Both the position numbers and the translations under genes were made by a program. Below are positions 6,915-11,217 of a stretch of 11,217 nt of DNA, piece by piece (position 1 is the stretch's first letter; every line of letters begins with the position of its first letter). The notes beneath the pieces are model-generated. The model did not search any database, had not been told where the DNA came from, and worked only from the letters and a program-made list of their open reading frames with translations. The stretch spans positions 1 to 11,217 of the forward strand of contig JBJKRF010000165.1 of the NCBI GenBank assembly GCA_046704785.1, read 5' to 3'. This DNA is from JBJKRF01 sp046704785. Lineage in GTDB: Bacteria; Chloroflexota; Anaerolineae; Anaerolineales; Villigracilaceae.

Positions 6915-8111
6915 ATGAAGTCTCTACACCCCTCGTTTCCCGAAGGTGACGCGCACACGGTGCGCCCGTTCTTCATCTTTTTGACGGTTGTCGTAGCGGG
7001 GATGTACGTCTGGTCGGTGCTTGCCTCCCCGTGGCTCCGCACACCCGGCCCATTGGCTTTGTTCACGCTGTTGATGCTGGTTCATCTGGGCGTTCACTGG
7101 TCCATCTTCCTGATCTATCACCGGCCCCGTCTGCATGGAATCTATTTCATACTTCAGGGATTGCTTGCCCTGGCCCTCGGTGTGCTGTCACAGAACGTTG
7201 GCATGTCTTTTGGCCTGTATATGGGACTGGTCGGGGAAGCGGTCGGTGCGCTGCAGGGGAGAACTTGGTGGGTTGCTGCAGCCGTTGTTTACAATCTCGC
7301 ATTGAGCTTGTTGTGCTATCGGCTGATCGAGGGCTGGAGCAACGTTGGGTGGGCCTTGTTGGCCGTTGTGCCCATGACCTTGTTTGTTATCATTTACGTC
7401 GTATTGTTCAATCGTCAGTCTGATGCGCGTGAACGAGCCCAGGCGCTGGCTGCCGAACTGGAGGTTGCCAACCGCCAGTTGAGCGAGTACGCGAGCCGGG
7501 TTGAAGACCTGACCATCGCTAACGAACGTCAGCGCATGGCGCGCGAACTGCACGACACGCTATCGCAAGGGCTGGCCGGCCTGATCCTGCAACTCGAAGC
7601 GGTGGACGCCCACCTGGCAAGCAATCATCCCGAAAAAGCCCGCTCGATTGTTTCGAATGCGATGGCGCAAGCGCGTTCCACCCTATCAGATGCCCGCCTT
7701 GTGATCGATGATTTGCGCCGTGACTCTCCGGACGATTTGGAAGCGGCTCTCCAGCTTGAAATTTCCCGTTTCACCGGCGCTACCGGAATCCCCTGCGATT
7801 TCAACGCCGGCCCAACGCCCCTTGTCCCTGATTCCGTCCGAGAGACGTTTGTCCGCGCTGTGGCAGAGGGACTCACCAACATCGCCCGCCATGCCCGCGC
7901 CCATCAGGCGCAAGTCTCTGTTCACTGCGTGAACAACAAGCTGGTGGGCGTACTCCGCGACGACGGCGTAGGATTCGACCCGTCTGCCGTGCCGTCCGGG
8001 CACTACGGTCTGGTGGGCATTCGTGAGCGCGTGCGGCTGGTGGGCGGCTCATTGGATGTAGTCAGCGCGGCGCAACAAGGCACCATGCTCAAGGTTATGA
8101 TCCCGCTATGA
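6915..8111 (+). CDS. Sensor histidine kinase, NarL/LiaS-like family
   Basis: A 398-residue membrane sensor kinase that autophosphorylates on His and passes the phosphate to the response regulator encoded next. The N-terminal half has about six transmembrane helices (roughly 19-36, 46-67, 75-93, 98-114, 118-136, 145-165) with almost no external domain. It therefore probably senses something in the membrane or its partner transporter. A short coiled coil (about 168-205) leads to the HisKA_3 dimerisation motif RMARELHDTLSQG, with phospho-acceptor His213. The HATPase domain shows Asn322 in EGLTNIARHA, the G1 box DDGVGF (349-354) and the G2 box YGLVGIRER (364-372). I chose ATG at 6915 because a -10 box ends 7 nt before it and no Shine-Dalgarno is present. 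A longer form from 6879 would begin inside the -35. The stop overlaps the next start as ATGA. Confidence 0.9.
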   Translation: MKSLHPSFPEGDAHTVRPFFIFLTVVVAGMYVWSVLASPWLRTPGPLALFTLLMLVHLGVHWSIFLIYHRPRLHGIYFILQGLLALALGVLSQNVGMSFGLYMGLVGEAVGALQGRTWWVAAAVVYNLALSLLCYRLIEGWSNVGWALLAVVPMTLFVIIYVVLFNRQSDARERAQALAAELEVANRQLSEYASRVEDLTIANERQRMARELHDTLSQGLAGLILQLEAVDAHLASNHPEKARSIVSNAMAQARSTLSDARLVIDDLRRDSPDDLEAALQLEISRFTGATGIPCDFNAGPTPLVPDSVRETFVRAVAEGLTNIARHARAHQAQVSVHCVNNKLVGVLRDDGVGFDPSAVPSGHYGLVGIRERVRLVGGSLDVVSAAQQGTMLKVMIPL

Positions 8112-8755
8112 ACCCCATCCGAATTTTGCTTGCCGACGACCATCTCATCATCCGCCAGGGGCTGCGCCTGATTCTCGAAACGGAATCCGGCTTCGATGTG
8201 GTGGGCGAGGCCGCCGACGGGGCTGGCGCGTTGCGTTTTTGTGCGGAGCTGCATCCCGATGTCGTCTTGATGGATTTGCGCATGCCCGGCATGGACGGTT
8301 TGACGGCCATCGAGCGTCTGCGGGTGGAGCATCCCGAAATTGCTGTTGTGATCCTGACCACTTATAACGAGGATGATTTGATGCTGCGCGGTTTGCAGGC
8401 GGGTGCGCGCGGTTATCTGCTCAAAGACACCGAACGCGAACCGCTTTTCGACAGCATCCGTGCCGCGGCCCGTGGGGAAACGCTGCTCGATCCGGGCATT
8501 GTGAAGAAGGTGCTCTCACGAGCCGGGAGCAACTGCGCCGCGCCCACTTTTTCCACGCCCGGCCTGACCGAGCGGGAACGGGATGTGCTGGCTGCCGTCG
8601 CTCGCGGCGAACGCAGCAAAGAGATCGCGCTCCAACTGGGCATCAGTGAACGAACCGTCAAAGCGCACCTGGCGAGCATTTATAACAAACTGGGGGTCGA
8701 CTCGCGTGCAGCCGCCATTGCGGTTGCGGCCCAAAAAGGACTATTGGAATCTTGA
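8108..8755 (+). CDS. Response regulator, NarL/LiaR family (REC + LuxR HTH)
   Basis: A 215-residue transcription factor activated by the overlapping kinase. The receiver domain (1-120) contains the acidic pair Asp10 and Asp11, phospho-acceptor Asp56 in VLMDLRMPG, Thr84 and Lys106 in LLKD. The C-terminal LuxR-type helix-turn-helix (about 152-212) includes LTERERDVL and the recognition region ISERTVKAHLASIYNKLGV. The start ATG overlaps the kinase stop in an ATGA, so translation is probably coupled. The likely targets are the divergent ABC exporter operon and its own promoter, given the palindromes at 6844-6870. No + strand terminator follows; the hairpin 10 nt after the stop has its U-run on the other strand. 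Confidence 0.93.
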   Translation: MNPIRILLADDHLIIRQGLRLILETESGFDVVGEAADGAGALRFCAELHPDVVLMDLRMPGMDGLTAIERLRVEHPEIAVVILTTYNEDDLMLRGLQAGARGYLLKDTEREPLFDSIRAAARGETLLDPGIVKKVLSRAGSNCAAPTFSTPGLTERERDVLAAVARGERSKEIALQLGISERTVKAHLASIYNKLGVDSRAAAIAVAAQKGLLES

Positions 8756-8760
8756 GGAAC

Positions 8761-8792
8761 AAAAACAGGAACTGCGCAACGCGCAATTCCTG
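8761..8792 (-). terminator. Intrinsic terminator downstream of the 6S-like RNA and aspS
   Basis: CAGGAA (8766-8771) pairs with TTCCTG (8787-8792). After one mismatch, TGCGC (8773-8777) pairs with GCGCA (8781-8785) around an AAC loop. On the - strand the stem is followed by TTTTTG, so it stops leftward transcription. On the + strand there is no T-run. Confidence 0.75.
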
Positions 8793-8804
8793 TAAAAACC
8801 CGTT

Positions 8805-8985
8805 AAAAAAAGAACCCCGCAAGTGCCGTGTGTTGCCAAGTTCTGAACCTGCCGAAGCAGGTCGGGTCCCTACCCGGCGACTTCGCCTTGGCCAAGGCCT
8901 ATCGCGTCGTCGTCGTGAGATTGGAACCCTGTTTGTGGATGTTGGCTCAGAACGCTAAATGCAACATCACGCACACCGCAGGGCT
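8805..8985 (-). ncRNA. ssrS: 6S RNA candidate
   Basis: An RNA of about 181 nt with the 6S architecture. 6S RNA mimics an open promoter and binds housekeeping RNA polymerase. The closing stem pairs CCCTGC (8983-8978) with GCGGGG (8820-8815), and TGTTGC with GCAACA plus flanking CGTG/CACG. A second helix of 10 bp pairs GTTCTGAGCC (8953-8944) with GGTTCAGAAC (8849-8840), with one G-U pair. A symmetric central bubble follows, 14 nt on each side (8943-8930 and 8863-8850). Then GGGTTCC (8929-8923) pairs with GGGACCC (8870-8864), and a terminal arm contains GGCG-AAGT-CGCC. The 3' bubble strand can also form CCTGC-TTCG-GCAGG, as in known 6S RNAs. The CTGAGCC block on the 5' side is also found in proteobacterial 6S. 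The RNA ends in a T7 run (8811-8805). The name rests on structure alone. Confidence 0.72.
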
Positions 8986-8992
8986 TATATTT

Positions 8993-9001
8993 CTTATACC
9001 A
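8993..9001 (-). promoter_or_regulatory. Promoter of the 6S RNA candidate
   Basis: TGGTATAAG on the - strand is an extended -10 (TATAAG at 8998 to 8993 with TG one base upstream). A weak -35 (TACACG) lies 17 bp further upstream. The predicted start is about 8984-8986, exactly at the base of the closing helix of the structured RNA. Confidence 0.6.
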
Positions 9002-9128
9002 TAAACCATCTTCTGCGTGTAGAGTGATTCTTCCTGTCTTGCGCGAAATCCGGGGGTGTGGGCAGCTTTATGGTGCAACTGTTTTATGATGTCGTGATTG
9101 ATATTCACACGCTCGAAACTTCTGGCCG

Positions 9129-10910
9129 CTACTGCTCCGCCTCGTCTTCGGCTGGCAGGTCCAGTTTGATGTGCAATTCCTTGAGATGCCTGTCTGACGT
9201 TGGGGAGGGAGCGTTGGCCATCAGGTCGCGTCCGGCCTGGTTCTTGGGGAAGGCGATCACCTCGCGGATGTTCGGTTCGTCGGCGAAGATCATCACCAGA
9301 CGGTCGATGCCGGGCGCCATGCCGCCGTGCGGTGGTGCGCCGTACTGGAACGCCTCGATCATGTGCCCGAACTTAGCCTGGATTTCGGTTTCGCTCAGCC
9401 CGAGCAACCGGAAGACTTTTTCCTGGATGTCGCTGCGATGGATACGAATGGAGCCGGAGGCGGTTTCATAGCCGTTGAGCACCATGTCGTAGGCGTCAGA
9501 CGAAATCTGCGAGGGGTCGCTCTCGAACTTGGGCAAATCTTCCAGTTTGGGCATGGTGAAGGGGTGGTGGGCGGCGTCCCACTTCTTTTCTTCCTCGTTC
9601 CACTCGAACATGGGAAAATCGAGCACGTAGGCGAAGGCCAGCACGTCCTTGTCTGCCAATCCCAGCCGGTCACGGAATAAAAGCCGCAAGGCGCTGAGGG
9701 TCTTATTGGCGATAGCTTTCGTGTCGGCGATGAACAGCACCAGGTCGCCGACATCTGCGCCGGTGCGCTCCCGGATGGATTCGGTTTCTTCGGGCTTGAT
9801 AAATTTCTGGGCTGTGCCTTTCACGCCCTCACGCGTCAGCGCCAGCGTGGCCAGACCTTTGGCGCCTTGCTCCTTGGCAAAGGTGGTCAGTTCGTCCACT
9901 TCCTTGCGGCTGTATTCTGCGCAACCGGGCGCGACGATGCATTTGATGGTGCCGCCGCTCTTGATGACGTTTTGGAAGACCATGAAGTCGCTGTGGGCAA
10001 AGATATCGTTGAGCGTATAAAGTTCCAGGCCGAAACGCAAGTCGGGTTTGTCGTTGCCGTAGCGCTCCATGGCTTCGTTGTAACTCAGCCGGGGCCACGG
10101 TGAGGCCAGCAAGCGCTTTTGGGGCAGCAGTTCCTTGACCATGGCAGTGAACAGCCCCTCGACGATGTCTAACACGTCGTCCCGATGGACGAAGGACATT
10201 TCCAGGTCGAGTTGTGTGAACTCCGGCTGGCGGTCGCCGCGCAGATCTTCGTCGCGCAAGCAGCGTGCAATCTGATAGTAGCGGTCGACGCCGGCCACCA
10301 TCAGCAGTTGCTTCAGTTGTTGGGGCGATTGCGGCAGGGCGTAGAAGTTCCCCGGCTGGAGGCGCGAAGGGACGAGATAGTCGCGCGCGCCTTCGGGCGT
10401 CGGCTTGAACAGCATGGGTGTTTCCACCTCGAGGAAATCGCGCTCGCTCAGATAATCGCGTATAAATTTGATGACTTTGTGGCGCAGGACAAGGTTGTTT
10501 TGCATGCGCTCACGGCGCAAGTCGATGTAGCGATATTTCAGCCGTACGGCCTCATCGATGTCTTCGTCTTTGTTGACCTGGAAAGGCAGGGGCTTGGCCG
10601 GATTCAGCACTTCGCAGGACTTGACTTCGACTTCGATTTCGCCGGTGGGCAGGTTGGGGTTCTCGGAGCCGGAGGGTCGGTGACGTACGACTCCCGTTAC
10701 CTGGAGCACCCATTCGGCGTGCGCTTGTTGGATATCGTTGAGGCCGGGCTCTGTGGGGTTTGCGACGATCTGTACCAACCCGTAGCGGTCGCGCAGATCG
10801 ATGAATGTTACACCGCCGTGATCGCGCTGGCGGTGTACCCAACCTGCCAACTCCACGGTCTGCCCCACGTGAGATGCGCGCAACTCTCCGCAAGTATGCG
10901 TTTTATACAT
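9129..10910 (-). CDS. aspS: Aspartyl-tRNA synthetase, probably non-discriminating
   Basis: This 593-residue class IIb synthetase charges tRNA-Asp with aspartate. The OB-fold anticodon domain (about 1-105) includes GWVHRQRDHGGVTFIDLRDR. The catalytic core shows motif 1 (FLEVETPML, 159-167), motif 2 (RCLRDEDLRGDRQPEFTQ, 216-233) and motif 3 (GIDRLVM, 534-540). The bacterial-type insertion (GAD) domain lies at about 290-415. Length is normal for bacterial AspRS. His31 (RDHGG) and Gly81 (PSGSENPN) correspond to His31 and Gly82 of Pseudomonas aeruginosa AspRS, which are linked to recognition of tRNA-Asn, whereas E. coli has Leu and Lys. It therefore probably also makes Asp-tRNA-Asn for conversion by GatCAB. 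ATG at 10910 has AGGAGG (10916-10921) 5 nt upstream; an in-frame ATG at 11078 lies within the attenuator leader and is rejected. Expression is probably controlled by that attenuator. Confidence 0.96.
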   Translation of the reverse strand: MYKTHTCGELRASHVGQTVELAGWVHRQRDHGGVTFIDLRDRYGLVQIVANPTEPGLNDIQQAHAEWVLQVTGVVRHRPSGSENPNLPTGEIEVEVKSCEVLNPAKPLPFQVNKDEDIDEAVRLKYRYIDLRRERMQNNLVLRHKVIKFIRDYLSERDFLEVETPMLFKPTPEGARDYLVPSRLQPGNFYALPQSPQQLKQLLMVAGVDRYYQIARCLRDEDLRGDRQPEFTQLDLEMSFVHRDDVLDIVEGLFTAMVKELLPQKRLLASPWPRLSYNEAMERYGNDKPDLRFGLELYTLNDIFAHSDFMVFQNVIKSGGTIKCIVAPGCAEYSRKEVDELTTFAKEQGAKGLATLALTREGVKGTAQKFIKPEETESIRERTGADVGDLVLFIADTKAIANKTLSALRLLFRDRLGLADKDVLAFAYVLDFPMFEWNEEEKKWDAAHHPFTMPKLEDLPKFESDPSQISSDAYDMVLNGYETASGSIRIHRSDIQEKVFRLLGLSETEIQAKFGHMIEAFQYGAPPHGGMAPGIDRLVMIFADEPNIREVIAFPKNQAGRDLMANAPSPTSDRHLKELHIKLDLPAEDEAEQ

Positions 10911-10962
10911 TCTGGCCTCCTGATTGGACTGAAAATAAAATGATAGCGAACGTTCTACTGAC

Positions 10963-10997
10963 AAAAAATGTCGCCCGTAGCAAATGCCTTGGGCGAC
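10963..10997 (-). terminator. aspS attenuator terminator
   Basis: On the - strand, GTCGCCC (10997-10991) pairs with GGGCGAC (10976-10970) around a 14-nt loop in which GGC/GCT may also pair. A and then TTTTTT (10968-10963) follow. It lies 52 nt before the aspS ATG and 22 nt after the leader peptide stop codon, so it would end transcription before aspS. Its 5' arm is also the 3' partner of the antiterminator. Confidence 0.85.
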
Positions 10998-11067
10998 TGG
11001 ATTTTTCGTTTCTACCAGGTCAGGCAGGCAGACAATGCCTGTCGGTCTGGCGCCAGCCGCCCGACAG
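10991..11067 (-). promoter_or_regulatory. aspS leader antiterminator and protector hairpin
   Basis: Two exclusive pairings are visible. Protector: CTGTCGG (11067-11061) with CCGACAG (11045-11039), 7 bp. Antiterminator: GGGCGGCTGG (11062-11053) with CCAGTCGCCC (11000-10991), 10 consecutive pairs with one G-U. The antiterminator shares bases with the protector at 11061-11062 and contains the whole 5' arm of the terminator. A small hairpin CAGGCA/TGCCTG lies between them (about 11025-11041). The protector arm starts directly after the Asn/Asp control codons, as ribosome-mediated attenuation requires. Confidence 0.8.
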
Positions 11068-11112
11068 ATCATTATCATTGTCGTTCACAAAACCATAGAC
11101 CCGGTATTTCAT
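11020..11112 (-). CDS. aspS leader peptide (Asn/Asp control codons)
   Basis: A 30-codon ORF from ATG at 11112 to TGA at 11022-11020, opening MKYRVYGFV. Codons 10-15 (11085-11068) read AAC GAC AAT GAT AAT GAT, Asn-Asp three times in a row; Asp occurs again at codon 24. The rest includes LSGGWRQT and a tail ending in CLPA. No Shine-Dalgarno is present. The -10 box ends 9 nt before the ATG, so the mRNA would be leaderless or carry only about 3 untranslated bases. Next come a protector hairpin, a competing antiterminator, an intrinsic terminator and aspS. The peptide most likely acts only through the speed of its translation: shortage of charged tRNA-Asp or tRNA-Asn would stall the ribosome and let aspS be transcribed. 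It is too short for ordinary gene finders. Its translation is inferred, not shown. Confidence 0.78.
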   Translation of the reverse strand: MKYRVYGFVNDNDNDLSGGWRQTDRHCLPA

Positions 11113-11121
11113 CGTGCGCTG

Positions 11122-11130
11122 ATTATAGCA
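11122..11130 (-). promoter_or_regulatory. Promoter of the aspS leader
   Basis: TGCTATAAT on the - strand: a perfect TATAAT (11127 to 11122) with an extended -10 TG. The -35 region is poor, as expected for an extended -10 promoter. The predicted start is near 11115, three bases before the leader peptide ATG and about 205 nt before the aspS ATG. Confidence 0.75.
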
Positions 11131-11217
11131 TAAACGAGAGTCTTGCACCGTAACATTTTTTTGGTTCTCTGGGATTTCCGTGGCGCTAATTTGTTGTGAG
11201 GGTGTGTGGAGCGCGAA

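Noticed and set aside
8903..8918. GTC triplet run as a microsatellite
   Set aside because: Only about three to four units, and it falls in the terminal arm of the 6S-like RNA.
8752..8958. Short + strand ORF after the response regulator
   Set aside because: Arginine-rich, unrecognisable, no ribosome binding site, and it lies over the structured RNA on the other strand.
10185..10943. 252-codon + strand ORF antisense to aspS
   Set aside because: It is the mirror frame of a highly conserved gene. The translation shows no domain and no ribosome binding site was recognised.
10911..11078. N-terminal extension of AspRS from ATG 11078
   Set aside because: The extension is not AspRS-like and overlaps the leader peptide and terminator. 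ATG 10910 has a strong Shine-Dalgarno and matches the family N-terminus.
10911..11120. T-box riboswitch upstream of aspS
   Set aside because: No TGGNACCGCG-like T-box sequence or specifier-loop layout is visible. The leader ORF with Asn/Asp codons and three exclusive pairings explains the region better.
1..11217. CRISPR array, tRNA or rRNA genes
   Set aside because: No regularly spaced direct repeats and no tRNA or rRNA signatures were seen on either strand.

Overview
This window looks like part of a bacterial chromosome with a moderately high G+C content. The style of the proteins suggests Chloroflexota, possibly Anaerolineae: a LiaS-type histidine kinase, ABC-2 exporters, and an AspRS beginning MYKTHTCGELR. 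That placement is an inference from sequence flavour, not from a search.

Layout. (1) Positions 2-1930 are an apparently complete group II intron on the + strand. It starts GTGTG, carries a reverse transcriptase/maturase ORF, and ends with domains V and VI. It sits antisense inside a class I SAM-dependent methyltransferase gene on the - strand; only the first 81 codons of that gene (1931-2174) are in view. (2) 2283-3167 (+) is a CPBP-family membrane protease. (3) 6677-3183 (-) is a three-gene operon for an ABC-2 exporter (ATPase, permease, permease). (4) Divergent from it, 6915-8755 (+) is an overlapping two-component pair (membrane histidine kinase, LuxR-type response regulator) that probably controls the exporter. 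(5) 8805-8985 (-) holds an RNA of about 180 nt with its own promoter, a poly-U end and the 6S RNA architecture. (6) 9129-10910 (-) is aspS, encoding aspartyl-tRNA synthetase.

The most interesting part is the aspS leader (10911-11130, -). An extended -10 promoter (TGCTATAAT) lies 9 nt before a 30-codon leader peptide whose codons 10-15 read Asn-Asp-Asn-Asp-Asn-Asp. The leader then holds a protector hairpin, a 10-bp antiterminator that competes with it, and an intrinsic terminator with a U6 tail ahead of the aspS Shine-Dalgarno. This is the full layout of ribosome-mediated transcription attenuation. The AspRS carries the residues (His31, Gly81) associated with non-discriminating enzymes that charge both tRNA-Asp and tRNA-Asn. 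Alternating Asn and Asp control codons would therefore sense both products of this one enzyme.

Several genes appear to use leaderless or near-leaderless starts (histidine kinase, aspS leader peptide, perhaps the CPBP protease). Others have clear Shine-Dalgarno sequences (ABC operon genes, methyltransferase, aspS, intron ORF).
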